This document shows, in pieces, positions 9,576 to 18,214 of a DNA stretch of 64,000 nucleotides. A program made the position numbers and the translations under genes. This DNA comes from Saccharopolyspora endophytica (GTDB taxonomy: Bacteria; Actinomycetota; Actinomycetes; Mycobacteriales; Pseudonocardiaceae), in assembly GCF_018070075.1 (NCBI RefSeq), contig NZ_JAGPXE010000005.1:338914-402913 (forward strand). Reading direction: 5' to 3'. Below the pieces are notes generated by a model. That model was given only the letters and a program-made list of their open reading frames with translations, was not told the DNA's origin and did no database searches. The number at the start of each line of letters is the position of its first letter. The stretch's first letter is position 1.

Positions 9576-9707
9576 GGTCGCAGCGTAGTCGTCGCGGAAA
9601 CCATGGGAAAAGCGGCGAAATCGGCGGCCCGGATTGCGCCAACAGGCGGAGTCGAGTGATCTGTCCCAGAGGCGAGCATGTGGCGAATTCACATGGAAGG
9701 GGCAGAT

Positions 9708-10712
9708 ATGGTCAAGACGCAACGAGCTCGCAGACTCGCCGTCGTCCTGGTCGCGTTCGGGATCGCCGCCGGCACGGCCACGCCCGTCGCGCTCGCCGCG
9801 GGCGGCGACGGAACCATCAGCGGCGGTGGCGGTCCCAACCCCAACGCCGAGAAGATGAGCCGGGATCGCGGCTGGGTGGTTCCCTTCGCCCCGCTGCACT
9901 TCGGTGCCGCACCCTACGAGGCAGTCGAGACCGCGGCCACCACCGCGGCCGGAGAGGCCGACTGCAGCATCAGCGCCACCGAGGCCACCTACCTGACGTT
10001 GTCCACGACCTGGCCCGAGGTGTCCCCGTCCGGCGCATCGCCGTCGCCGATGACGTTGTCCCGCTACGACGACCAGACCTCGCTCGCCGACCCCGAGCAG
10101 CGCGCCGAAGGCCTGTTCTTCAACCCCGGCGTCGGCATCTGGCAGCTCGACTCGGCCGGCCTCGGTGCGAAGGAGACGGCCGCCACCGCCATCGACAGCT
10201 CCACCGCCGCCGCGACGATGGCTCCCCACATGGTCGACGCGTACTGCTCGGCCATCAACGGCGGTTCGAGCAAATCCCAGGCCCGCGCGACCGCGTGGAC
10301 CCCTTGGCACGCGTGCGACTCGGGCGCCTGCGAGGACGTCTACCAGCGGCTGGAGGCCGACGGAGTCACCAAGGACGCCGACGTCGACCGCTACGGCGGC
10401 GCCGAGAAGCGCACGTGCACCTTCGAAGGAGCCGAGTACGACTGCCTGTACGTCGACCCGAGCGCCGCGCAGGGCGAAGATGCCTGGACCGCCCCCGACT
10501 ACGGCCCCGCGCCGGTTCCCGCCCCCTTCTACGCCTTCACCTACGAAGAAGGCGGCGTCGACTACGAGGTCCGGTACTGGCTGAAGGGCGACTCCGGTGC
10601 CTCCACCGACGTGTCCGCGTCCCGGGAACTGGGCGTGAACGCGCGCAGCGAGCTGTCGTGGGCCGAGGAATCGAGCCTCTGCGACACCACCACCGGCACC
10701 GGCAACTGCTGA
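9708..10712 (+). CDS. Secreted protein of unknown function
   Basis: A 334-residue precursor. The N-terminus is a Sec signal: a basic segment (KTQRARR), a hydrophobic core and likely cleavage near ALAAGG. The mature part is acidic, has eight Cys visible (CSIS, YCSAI, HACDSGAC, TCTF, DCLY, SLC, NC), and contains GLFFNPGVGIWQLDS, faintly recalling lysozyme-like repeats. No family is recognised with confidence. GGAAGGGG 6 bases before the ATG at 9708 decides this start over one 30 bases upstream. It is divergent from the epimerase. Confidence 0.75.
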   Translation: MVKTQRARRLAVVLVAFGIAAGTATPVALAAGGDGTISGGGGPNPNAEKMSRDRGWVVPFAPLHFGAAPYEAVETAATTAAGEADCSISATEATYLTLSTTWPEVSPSGASPSPMTLSRYDDQTSLADPEQRAEGLFFNPGVGIWQLDSAGLGAKETAATAIDSSTAAATMAPHMVDAYCSAINGGSSKSQARATAWTPWHACDSGACEDVYQRLEADGVTKDADVDRYGGAEKRTCTFEGAEYDCLYVDPSAAQGEDAWTAPDYGPAPVPAPFYAFTYEEGGVDYEVRYWLKGDSGASTDVSASRELGVNARSELSWAEESSLCDTTTGTGNC

Positions 10713-10734
10713 AGCCGCTCGACCCCGGGCCGGT

Positions 10735-10802
10735 GTGAGCAAGGGAACCTCCCTGCCACCCCGGCCCGGTCGAAACCGCAGGACGGGGAACCTTCCGCTC
10801 AC
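10735..10802. repeat. Dispersed palindromic element, copies 4a and 4b
   Basis: Two copies in the same orientation. The first (10735-10759, GTGAGCAAGGGAACC...) is also flanked by a GC-rich inverted repeat (CCGGGCCGGT / CCGGCCCGG) that would lengthen the stem to about 10721-10771. The second is at 10779-10802. Both lie downstream of the secreted-protein gene. Confidence 0.65.
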
Positions 10803-10935
10803 CGATCCGCGCTGGGTATGGCAGTCGTCACAGCCGGTGCTCGCGGCCTTCGCGGGTATGGTCCCGAGTGCCTTCGCGGGTGATGATGGGCTGCGAGGCC
10901 GATGACGTGGTGTCGACGATGACCGGGAGGCAGTC

Positions 10936-12123
10936 GTGGGTAGTTCTGTGATCGTTGCGGGCGCGCGAACCCCGATGGGGCGGTTGCTCGGTTCGCTCAA
11001 GGACTTCTCCGGTGCGCAGCTCGGGGGAGTCGCCATCAAGGCCGCGCTGGAGCGCGCCGGTGTCGCACCCGACCAGGTGCAGTACACGATCATGGGCCAG
11101 GTGCTGACCGCCGGAGCCGGGCAGATCCCGGCCCGCCAGGCCGCTGTGGCCGCCGGCATCCCGATGGACGTGCCCGCGCTGACCATCAACAAGGTCTGCC
11201 TGTCCGGGCTCGACGCGATCGCGCTGGCCGATCAGCTCGTCCGAGCAGGTGAGTTCGACATCGTCGTGGCCGGTGGCCAGGAGTCGATGACCCAGGCGCC
11301 GCACCTGCTCACGGGCTCGCGCGAGGGCTTCAAGTACGGCGACGTCACCATGCTCGACCACATGGCCCACGACGGGCTGTTCTGCGCGTTCGACCAGGTC
11401 GCGATGGGTGTCTCGACGGAGAAGTGCAACTCCCGCTACGGCATCACCCGCGAGGAGCAGGACGCGTTCGCCGCTCGTTCTCACCAGCGCGCCGCCGCCG
11501 CGATCGACTCCGGCGCGTTCGCCGAGGAGATCGCTCCGGTGGAGATCCCGCAGCGCAAGGGCGACCCGGTGGTGTTCGACACCGACGAGGGCGTGCGCGC
11601 GGCGACGACCACCGAGACGCTGGGCAAGCTGCGCCCGGCCTTCTCCGCCGACGGCACGATCACCGCGGGCTCGGCCTCGCAGATCTCCGACGGCGCCGCC
11701 GCGGTCGTGGTGATGAGCAAGGCCAAGGCCGAAGAGCTGGGCCTGGACTACCTGGCCGAGATCGGCGCGCACGGCGTGGTCGCCGGGCCGGACGCGAGCC
11801 TGCACGAGCAGCCCTCGAACGCGATCAAGAAGGCGTGCGAGAAGGCCGGAGCGGATGCCGCCGGGCTCGACCTGGTGGAGATCAACGAGGCCTTCGCCGC
11901 GGTCGGCATCGTCTCCACCCGCCAGCTGGGCATCGACGAGGAGAAGGTCAACGTCAACGGTGGCGCCATCGCGCTGGGCCACCCGATCGGCATGTCCGGT
12001 GCCCGCCTCGCGCTGCACCTCGCCCTGGAGCTCAAGCGCCGCGGCGGCGGCACCGGCGCGGCAGCGCTGTGCGGCGGCGGCGGGCAGGGCGACGCCCTGC
12101 TGCTCACGGTCCCCTCGGCCTGA
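10936..12123 (+). CDS. Acetyl-CoA C-acetyltransferase (thiolase)
   Basis: A 395-residue thiolase that condenses two acetyl-CoA to acetoacetyl-CoA, or splits it. NKVCLSG places the acyl-carrying Cys at residue 88; INEAFA, GHPIG (His near 350) and [10 protein letters not shown] (second Cys near 382) complete the active site. Length is normal for AtoB/PhaA-type enzymes. GTG start with GGGAGGC upstream. A stem-loop follows the stop. Pathway not fixed by context, though the epimerase nearby suggests acyl-CoA metabolism. Confidence 0.92.
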   Translation: MGSSVIVAGARTPMGRLLGSLKDFSGAQLGGVAIKAALERAGVAPDQVQYTIMGQVLTAGAGQIPARQAAVAAGIPMDVPALTINKVCLSGLDAIALADQLVRAGEFDIVVAGGQESMTQAPHLLTGSREGFKYGDVTMLDHMAHDGLFCAFDQVAMGVSTEKCNSRYGITREEQDAFAARSHQRAAAAIDSGAFAEEIAPVEIPQRKGDPVVFDTDEGVRAATTTETLGKLRPAFSADGTITAGSASQISDGAAAVVVMSKAKAEELGLDYLAEIGAHGVVAGPDASLHEQPSNAIKKACEKAGADAAGLDLVEINEAFAAVGIVSTRQLGIDEEKVNVNGGAIALGHPIGMSGARLALHLALELKRRGGGTGAAALCGGGGQGDALLLTVPSA

Positions 12124-12136
12124 TCAGGGCATCCCT

Positions 12137-12169
12137 GGCAAATCCCCGAGGGGCACCCGGGGATTTGCC
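12137..12169 (+). terminator. Stem-loop after thiolase
   Basis: GGCAAATCCCCG and CGGGGATTTGCC form a perfect 12-bp stem with a 9-base loop, 14 bases after the stop. No T-run follows, as is usual in high-GC actinomycetes. Confidence 0.6.
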
Positions 12170-12200
12170 CACCTGCATGATCATCTGTCTGGTTCGTGGC

Positions 12201-12206
12201 TACCCT
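12201..12206 (+). promoter_or_regulatory. -10 box TACCCT, likely leaderless transcript
   Basis: TACCCT lies 7 bases before ATG 12214 with no SD between, as expected for a leaderless actinobacterial mRNA. Confidence 0.4.
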
Positions 12207-12213
12207 GGACCGC

Positions 12214-12945
12214 ATGAAGTGGCTTCCAGGGGGATGGCAACGAGCTGACTGGAGCGAGCCGACGCGCACGATCCCGCGCGGCACCGCTCGATACACCTCG
12301 GGGCGCCAGGCGGCGGAGCCTCATCCGCCGCCGGCCGGGGCGCCCGCGCCCACGATGCTGGGTGCTGACGCCCACGACATCGACGTCAGCTCCGCGAGCT
12401 TCCGCTCGCTGCTGATCGGTGGCGGGATCAGCGGCCTGGGCACCGTGCTGATCGCGGCGACGCTGGTCAACAACGGCAGCACCGCGGGCATGTGGTTCTG
12501 GCAGCTGGTCTTCGGCGTGGCGTTCCTGTGGTTCGTGATGGGTTCGCGCGGGATGCTGCGCGGCCGCGGGTTCCTGATCGACCGCAGCGGTTTCTACGCG
12601 CGCACCATGGGCGAGGTCGTCGGAGTCGACTGGCGCGAGATCAAGGCGGTCGGCATCGGCGCCCTGCCGTGGATCGAGAACAAGCGGCCGGTGAACCCGG
12701 AACGCCGCCGCGCGCTGGAGATCTACCCCGCAGACGCGGGTTTCATGGACCGGCATCCCGAGCTGGAGCGCTGGCTGGTGGAGGAGCCGCCGACCGTCCA
12801 GGGCCTGCCGCCGGACCGCTACCGGTTCCACCTGCCGCCGTTCAGCCGGCTGCCGAAGGACCTGGAGGCCGCGGTCAAGGAGATCGCGCCGCAGAAGTGG
12901 GTGGGGCAGTACCGGCGTCACCTGCCGCGCCCGCCGCAGGGCTGA
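12214..12945 (+). CDS. Membrane protein with PH-like cytoplasmic domain
   Basis: A 243-residue protein. A Pro-rich N-terminal stretch of about 55 residues is followed by two hydrophobic helices (around SLLIGGGISGLGTVLIAA and MWFWQLVFGVAFLWFV). A soluble domain begins GFLIDRSGFYARTMGEVVGVDWREI, which resembles small bacterial PH-like domains. Role unknown. ATG 12214 is chosen over GTG 12196 because the TACCCT box lies between them. Its last 28 bases overlap the 3' end of the convergent dinB. Confidence 0.65.
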   Translation: MKWLPGGWQRADWSEPTRTIPRGTARYTSGRQAAEPHPPPAGAPAPTMLGADAHDIDVSSASFRSLLIGGGISGLGTVLIAATLVNNGSTAGMWFWQLVFGVAFLWFVMGSRGMLRGRGFLIDRSGFYARTMGEVVGVDWREIKAVGIGALPWIENKRPVNPERRRALEIYPADAGFMDRHPELERWLVEEPPTVQGLPPDRYRFHLPPFSRLPKDLEAAVKEIAPQKWVGQYRRHLPRPPQG

Positions 12946-14279
12946 TCGGCTTCGAGACCCAGGCTGTCGAGCGGGTCGCCGGCGCTGAGCTGCGGATCGT
13001 CGACCGCGAAGGTCCGCGCCACGCCCCGGCCCGTCGCGGCCGTCTCGAACCGGACGGTGACCCGGCCGTGCCCGGCGCCCTGCACCCAGCCGTGCCCGTG
13101 CTCGCCGTGCAGGACGTCGTCGCCCGCCCGCCACTGGCGTGACGACGGCTGCGCGGCCTCGGCCGGTTCGGGTGCCTCCGCCTCGGGTTCCGGGTTCTCC
13201 TCCGGATCGGCGGGGTGGTCGAACAGCGACTCCTGCTCGGAGTTGGCCAGTCCCGAGTAGGACACGCCGACCAGGCGCACCGGTGTTCCCGGCGGCACGG
13301 CGATCGGCAGGAGGCGGCGTGCCGCTGCCGCCAGGGTGTGCAGTTCGCTGGTGGCCGAGGCGAACGTCTCGGCCCGGCTGATCGTGGTGAAGTCCGAGTC
13401 GCGGACCTTGAGCGTCACGGTCCGCGCGGCGCGACCCGAGGACACCAGCCGCCGGTGGGCGTTCTCGGCCTGGCCCACCACCTCGGTCAGCAGCGTCGCT
13501 CGGTCGGTGATGTCGTGGTCGAAGGTCGTCTCCGCGCTGACCTGCTTGGCTTCGGCGCGCTCGGCGACGGGGTGGTCGTCGATGCCCTGCGCGAGCCGGT
13601 GCAGCTCGGCGCCGATCGCCTGGCCGAGCAGGGACGTCACGTCCTGCGGGTGCAGCGCGGCGAGCTCGCCGATCGTGCTGACCCCGATGCGGTGCAGCTT
13701 GGACTCGGTGACCGGCCCGATGCCCCACATCTTGCGCACCGGGAGCGCCCACAGCAGTTCCAGCTGCTCCTCGGGCGGCACGACCAGCATCCCGTCCGGT
13801 TTCGCCAGCCCCGACGCGATCTTCGCGAGCTGCTTGCCCGGTCCTGCGCCGATGGAGGCCACCACCCCGACTTCGCGCAGCACGCGAGCTCGCAGCGCGC
13901 CGGCGAACTCCTCGACGCGGTGAACGGGAGCACCGGCGAGCTCGGTGGGTTCCATGAACGCCTCGTCGACCGACACCTGCTGCACGACGTCGGAGACCTC
14001 GCGGACGATGCCCAGCACGTGCCGGCTGACCGCCTGGTAGACGCGGAAGCGCGGTGGCAGGACCACGGCCACCGGGCAGCGGCGGCGGGCTTCGGCCATC
14101 GGCATGGCCGATTTCGCCCCGTACTCGCGGGCTTCGTAGCTCGCCCCGGCGACGGTGCCGCGCGGCCCGAGCCCGCCGACCAGCACCGGGCGTCCCCTCA
14201 CGGTGGGGCGGGTGAGCTGTTCCACGGACGCGAAGAACGCGTCCATGTCCATGTGCAGCACCCACCTCATGGGACTCAT
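12918..14279 (-). CDS. dinB: DNA polymerase IV
   Basis: A 453-residue Y-family translesion polymerase. MDMDAFFASVE (metal Asp 11) and SVDEAF (Asp-Glu near 104) are the palm residues; GIGPVTESKLHRIGV is a helix-hairpin-helix; RTVTLKVRDSDFTTISR belongs to the little finger. QESLF near residue 340 fits a beta-clamp-binding peptide. An acidic linker and about 70 extra residues follow (WRAGDDVLHGEHGHGWVQGAG...), resembling the C-terminal domain of actinobacterial UvrD/PcrA-type proteins and of some actinobacterial DinB. Start ATG 14279; ATG 14270 is possible. Confidence 0.92.
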   Translation of the reverse strand: MSPMRWVLHMDMDAFFASVEQLTRPTVRGRPVLVGGLGPRGTVAGASYEAREYGAKSAMPMAEARRRCPVAVVLPPRFRVYQAVSRHVLGIVREVSDVVQQVSVDEAFMEPTELAGAPVHRVEEFAGALRARVLREVGVVASIGAGPGKQLAKIASGLAKPDGMLVVPPEEQLELLWALPVRKMWGIGPVTESKLHRIGVSTIGELAALHPQDVTSLLGQAIGAELHRLAQGIDDHPVAERAEAKQVSAETTFDHDITDRATLLTEVVGQAENAHRRLVSSGRAARTVTLKVRDSDFTTISRAETFASATSELHTLAAAARRLLPIAVPPGTPVRLVGVSYSGLANSEQESLFDHPADPEENPEPEAEAPEPAEAAQPSSRQWRAGDDVLHGEHGHGWVQGAGHGRVTVRFETAATGRGVARTFAVDDPQLSAGDPLDSLGLEADQPCGGRGR

Positions 14280-14398
14280 TGAACTCGAACGGGCCGACAG
14301 GGGCGCGGAAGGCGCGGTTGTGAGCGCCGTCTCCGTTGCGGTCGGTCCGGTGGGTGAGGTGAAGGTCGTCCTTCGGTCACCTCGCCCGGCGCGGACCG

Positions 14399-14421
14399 GT
14401 GCGAGGGAACCTTCCTGTCAC
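14399..14421. repeat. Dispersed palindromic element, copy 5
   Basis: GTGCGAGGGAACCTTCCTGT then CAC, just downstream of the stop of the TipAS gene on the minus strand. Confidence 0.7.
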
Positions 14422-14434
14422 TCCCGGGCGGAGT

Positions 14435-14851
14435 TCAGCGCAGGCGGGACCAGGCGTAGGTGGTCATGGCGTCGCGGAGGTAGGAGGCCATGCCCTTGGG
14501 CTTGCGCCGCTCGATGCGGTGCCGGAACTTCGGCTGGTTGACGTACATCTCGGCCAGCCGCAGGTAGGAGGCGCGGTCGGGCGTCCAGAAATGGCCGAGC
14601 CACTGGTAGTGCTCGTGAACGATCTGCTGGGTCCGGGGATCGTTGCTGGGAACACCGGTGGCGAACAGCTCGGCGACGGTGGAGCTGATGCGCTGCCAGT
14701 CCTCGCCGATCTTGCGGGCCACGGCTTGCTTCTGCGCCGGGCTGAGGTTCCCGGCTCCTGAGGGGGTGAGGTTTCCGATCAGCGCGGTGCCGTCCTCGAC
14801 GGCCTCGGTCTGTTCGAGAGCTGCGCTCCCGGACAGGTTGTTCGGCTGCAC
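14435..14851 (-). CDS. Stand-alone TipAS-type antibiotic-recognition protein
   Basis: A 138-residue protein. The C-terminal part, HEHYQWLGHFWTPDRASYLRL then MYVNQPKFRHRI and MASYLRDAMTTYAW, matches the TipAS ligand domain that in TipA, AlbA and SkgA follows a MerR DNA-binding head. No MerR head is present: the N-terminal 60 residues are a low-complexity lead and a helix (AQKQAVARKIGEDWQRI). A free TipAS domain could bind and sequester a drug such as a thiopeptide or albicidin, or act in signalling; this is inference. GTG start with AAGGGGG as SD. Confidence 0.75.
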   Translation of the reverse strand: MQPNNLSGSAALEQTEAVEDGTALIGNLTPSGAGNLSPAQKQAVARKIGEDWQRISSTVAELFATGVPSNDPRTQQIVHEHYQWLGHFWTPDRASYLRLAEMYVNQPKFRHRIERRKPKGMASYLRDAMTTYAWSRLR

Positions 14852-15048
14852 GGCATCCCCCTTGTTTCGATCACGCGCGCACAGCGCCTTCTGCCACGAC
14901 CAACGGGCAGTGATGCATCAAGACTCTTTCGAGCGAATGCGTCAACTGCCCGTGGCACAGTAGCGGAGACGACCGGCTGCGGTGCGTGATCTACCGGATC
15001 CGCGACAACTCTGTGATTGCGCTGCGGATTCTGCCGGGGGAGGGGGCG

Positions 15049-15225
15049 TCACTCCGGCCGGTCTTCGTCCGGTTCTTCCTCCGCTGCGGTTGCGCGGGGA
15101 GCGAGGAACACCACGCCCCGGTCCAGGTCCAGCGGACCACCCGGGTCGTGGTCACGGGACACGCCGTCCTGGTCGCCCTCGTGCTTGAGCTTGCGACCGG
15201 GGAACATCTCACCGATTGCGGCCAT
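15049..15225 (-). CDS. Small conserved hypothetical protein
   Basis: A 58-residue ORF beginning MAAIGEMFPGRKLKHEGDQD, then DHDPGGPLDLDRGVVFL and an acidic Ala/Glu tail. The sequence looks coding (balanced charge, no Arg/Pro shadow bias), and GGTGGGG lies 4-10 bases before the ATG. Short proteins opening with MFPGRK are seen in other actinomycetes. Function unknown. Confidence 0.55.
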   Translation of the reverse strand: MAAIGEMFPGRKLKHEGDQDGVSRDHDPGGPLDLDRGVVFLAPRATAAEEEPDEDRPE

Positions 15226-15262
15226 GACCCCACCGTAACCGCGACCTGCGGTGATGCACAGC

Positions 15263-15288
15263 GCTGAGCGAAAGGTTCCCATGCTCGC
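15263..15288. repeat. Dispersed palindromic element, copy 6
   Basis: GAGCGAAAGGTTCCCATGCTC, with GAGC/GCTC ends replacing the usual GTGA/TCAC yet still pairing. It lies downstream of the mannose-locus operon end. Confidence 0.7.
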
Positions 15289-15361
15289 GGCCGCGCGGAG
15301 GGCGCCGGAACGCCGGTGCCCGCCTCGCCTGGGACGAGACGGGCACCAACCGATCAACGGC

Positions 15362-16339
15362 TCAGCACTGCGACTTGTAGAAGTACTGGGCCTGCTGGTC
15401 CAGGTTGTCGCGGGTGATGGAGATCATCTCCGTCTTCGTCTCCCGCTCGACGGGTTGTCCCTTGATCGCCGCGATGGCGCGCTTGACGCCCTCCTGGCCG
15501 ATCTTGCCCGGGTTCTGGGCGATGAGGGCCTGCACCCGACCGTTGCGCAGGTCGTCGACCTGCTTCGGGCTCGCGTCGAAGCCCACCAGCTGCACCTGAC
15601 CGGACTTGCCCGCGTTGGACAGCGCCGTGCCCGCGCCCTCACCCGTGTTGAGGTTCGTGCCGAACACGCCCACCAGGTCGGGGTTGGCCGCCAGCGTCGA
15701 GGACACGATCTGCGCGGCCGTGGCCGGCTCGTTCTCGGTGTACTGGGTCGGCAGCAGCTTCAGGTTCGGGTGCTTGGCGATCTCCTCCTCGAAGCCCTTG
15801 GCGCGCTCGTCCGTCGTGGAGGTGCCCGCCTTGGTGTTGAGGGCCAGCACCGAGCCCGGCTTGCCACCCAGCAGCTGCACCAGGGTCTGCGCCGCCAACT
15901 GCCCGCCGGCGTAGTTGTCCGAGGACAGCGACGTGACCGCGATGGAGCGGTCCTCCAGCGCGGTGTCGACCTCCACGACCTGGATGCCGTTGCCCTTCGC
16001 CTGCTGCAGCGGCGCGGCCAGGGCCTTGTCGTCGGTCGGGGCGATGATCACCGAGCCCGGCTTGCTGGCGACGATGCCGCCGAGGATCTGCGACTGCTCC
16101 GCCTGCTCGAACTTCTCCGGAGCCTGCACGTTGAGCTGATAACCCTGCGCCGCGGCTTCCTGCTGCGCCGCGCATTCGATGGAGACGTAGAACGGCTCAC
16201 CGCGCTGCCCGGTGATCAGCGCGAGGTTCTTGTTGTTCGGGTCGGTCTGCCCGCCGGTGCCACCGATCTGCCCGGAACCGCAGCCGGCCAGCAGCAGCGC
16301 CGCGGCGCCGAGCGCCAACAGCCCCTTGTGCGTTCTCAT
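15362..16339 (-). CDS. Sugar ABC transporter substrate-binding lipoprotein
   Basis: A 325-residue type I periplasmic-binding-fold protein. The signal peptide ends in the lipobox LLLAGCG, so the mature protein is lipid-anchored outside the membrane. NLALITGQRGEPFYVSIECAAQ and GVFGTNLNTGEGAGTAL are typical of ribose/galactose/fructose-type binding proteins. It is the last gene of a five-gene operon and has its own strong SD (GGAGG, 8 bases before the ATG), which would allow higher expression. The isomerase in the operon points to mannose or a mannoside as ligand. Confidence 0.88.
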   Translation of the reverse strand: MRTHKGLLALGAAALLLAGCGSGQIGGTGGQTDPNNKNLALITGQRGEPFYVSIECAAQQEAAAQGYQLNVQAPEKFEQAEQSQILGGIVASKPGSVIIAPTDDKALAAPLQQAKGNGIQVVEVDTALEDRSIAVTSLSSDNYAGGQLAAQTLVQLLGGKPGSVLALNTKAGTSTTDERAKGFEEEIAKHPNLKLLPTQYTENEPATAAQIVSSTLAANPDLVGVFGTNLNTGEGAGTALSNAGKSGQVQLVGFDASPKQVDDLRNGRVQALIAQNPGKIGQEGVKRAIAAIKGQPVERETKTEMISITRDNLDQQAQYFYKSQC

Positions 16340-16397
16340 CGAAACAACCTCCACACGACTCTGTGTTGAAAAAGGCTTGGGTTTCAAAGGATTTGGT

Positions 16398-17450
16398 TCA
16401 ACGGTTGTTGCGGGCTCGACGCCGGCGCTGGTCCAGGTAGACCGCGGCGACCAGGACCGCCCCGACGGCGATCGGCTGCCAGAACGGGCGAACACCGGCC
16501 ATCACGAACCCGGCGTCGAGCACCGCCGGGATGAAAACGCCGATGACACTGCCCAGAATCGTCCCGATGCCGCCGAACAGGCTGGTGCCGCCCAGCACCA
16601 CTGCGGCGATCGAGTTGAGGTTGTCGTTGCTGTGGCCGCTGATCGTGGTCGTGCCGAAGTAGGCCAGTGACATGAAGCCCGCCAACCCGGCCAGCACGCC
16701 GGTGAGCGTGTAGACCGCGATGAGGTGGCGGGTGACCTTGATGCCGCTGCGCCGCGCGGCTTCGGAGTTCGAGCCGATCGCGTAGGTGTAGCGGCCGAAA
16801 GCGGTGGTGTGCAGCAGCCACATCGCCAGCAGCGTGATGATCGCGGCCAGGATCACCAGGTTCGGCACCACGCCGAAGGACGTGCCCGTGCCGAGCGTGG
16901 TGCGCAGGGTGGCGGGAACCGTGCGCACGTCGATGCCGTTGGTCAGCAGCTGCGCGGCACCCAGCGCCGCACCGAACGAGCCGAGCGTGACGATCAGCGC
17001 GGGCACTCGGGCCACCGCGACCAGCAGCCCGTTGAGCAGTCCCCACGCCGCGCCGCCGATCAGCGCCGCCACCAGGCCGATCGCGATGACGCCCCAGCCC
17101 GCGGAGGTGGCGTCGCCGCCGCTGAGCGCTTCCATGGTCATGGCCGAGACGACCCCGGCGAACACCAGCACCGAACCGACCGACAGGTCGATGCCGGAGG
17201 TGATGATCACGAAGGTCATGCCCACCGCGAGCATCAGCAGCGGTGCGGCCTGCACCAGCAGGTTCTGCACGTTGAACAGGGTCAGGAACGCGTCCGGGCG
17301 CAGTGCGCTGAACAGCGCGCACAGCACCACCAGCACCAGCCCGGTCCACACCGTGTTGGATCCGGCCAACCGGGAGCGCAGGCTCACGGCGGGCTCGTCG
17401 GGGGTCTGCTGAACAGGCTTGTCGGCGGAGGTCTTCTGCGAAGTGGACAT
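16398..17450 (-). CDS. Sugar ABC transporter permease
   Basis: A 350-residue inner-membrane protein of the RbsC/FrcC class with eight to ten hydrophobic helices. FVIITSGIDLSVGSVLVFAG and GVFGTNL-partner family hallmarks such as AVYTLTGVLAGLAGFMSLAYFG and GGTSLFGGIGTILGSVIG are present. Its ATG overlaps the TGA of the ATPase gene by one base (TGATG), indicating translational coupling. Fifty-eight bases separate it from the binding-protein gene. Confidence 0.9.
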   Translation of the reverse strand: MSTSQKTSADKPVQQTPDEPAVSLRSRLAGSNTVWTGLVLVVLCALFSALRPDAFLTLFNVQNLLVQAAPLLMLAVGMTFVIITSGIDLSVGSVLVFAGVVSAMTMEALSGGDATSAGWGVIAIGLVAALIGGAAWGLLNGLLVAVARVPALIVTLGSFGAALGAAQLLTNGIDVRTVPATLRTTLGTGTSFGVVPNLVILAAIITLLAMWLLHTTAFGRYTYAIGSNSEAARRSGIKVTRHLIAVYTLTGVLAGLAGFMSLAYFGTTTISGHSNDNLNSIAAVVLGGTSLFGGIGTILGSVIGVFIPAVLDAGFVMAGVRPFWQPIAVGAVLVAAVYLDQRRRRARNNR

Positions 17451-18214
17451 CAGCTCGCGTCCTCCTGGGACAGGGCCCCGGTCATCGCACCGACCAGGTC
17501 CTCCAGCTTGGCTTCGGCGGCGTTGAACCGGGCGACCCGGCTGCCCAGTCGCAGCACTTCGACGCGGTCGGCGACCGAGAGCACCTCGGGCATGTTGTGG
17601 CTGATCAGGACGACGGCCATGCCGGTGTCGCGAACCCGGCGGACGACGTCGAGGACGCGTTCGCGCTGCACCACGCCCAGCGCGGCGGTCGGCTCGTCGA
17701 GGAACACCAGCCGGCTCGCCCACGCCACCGACCGGGCCACCGCGACGCTCTGGCGCTGACCGCCCGAGAGCGCACCGATCGGCACGGACAGGTCGGGAAG
17801 CGAGACGCCGAACGTGGCGAACTGCTCGGTGGCTTCGGCGCGCATCTTGGCCTTGTCGAGCATTCCGAGCTTGCCGAGCAGGCCCGGACGCCGGAGCTCG
17901 CGGCCCAGGAACAGGTTCGCGGCCGGGTCCAGGTCCGGCGCCACGGCTAGGTCCTGGTAGGCGGTTTCGATGCCGTGACCGCGCGCGGCGGTCGGGGAGT
18001 CCAGCGACACGGGCTCGCCGTCGACCAGGATCTGGCCGGAATCCGGCTGCTCCACCCCGGACAGGCACTTCACCAGGGTCGACTTGCCCGCACCGTTGTC
18101 ACCGATGAGCGCGACCACCTCGCCCGGGTGCACGGTGAAGGAGGCCCCTCGCAGCGCTTCCACGCTGCCGTAGCGCTTGACGAGATCACGTGCTTCGAGA
18201 AGTGGTTCGGTCAT
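17450..18214 (-). CDS. Sugar ABC transporter ATP-binding protein (single domain)
   Basis: A 254-residue ATPase: Walker A GDNGAGKST, signature LSGGQRQSVAVAR, Walker B LVFLDEPTAAL, switch His in ISHNMPEV. Ribose-type importers usually use a double-length RbsA; a single-domain ATPase as here is the FrcA-like arrangement. Start ATG 18214 follows GGGGAG and overlaps the isomerase stop in an ATGA; a GTG 30 bases upstream is less likely. Confidence 0.9.
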   Translation of the reverse strand: MTEPLLEARDLVKRYGSVEALRGASFTVHPGEVVALIGDNGAGKSTLVKCLSGVEQPDSGQILVDGEPVSLDSPTAARGHGIETAYQDLAVAPDLDPAANLFLGRELRRPGLLGKLGMLDKAKMRAEATEQFATFGVSLPDLSVPIGALSGGQRQSVAVARSVAWASRLVFLDEPTAALGVVQRERVLDVVRRVRDTGMAVVLISHNMPEVLSVADRVEVLRLGSRVARFNAAEAKLEDLVGAMTGALSQEDAS

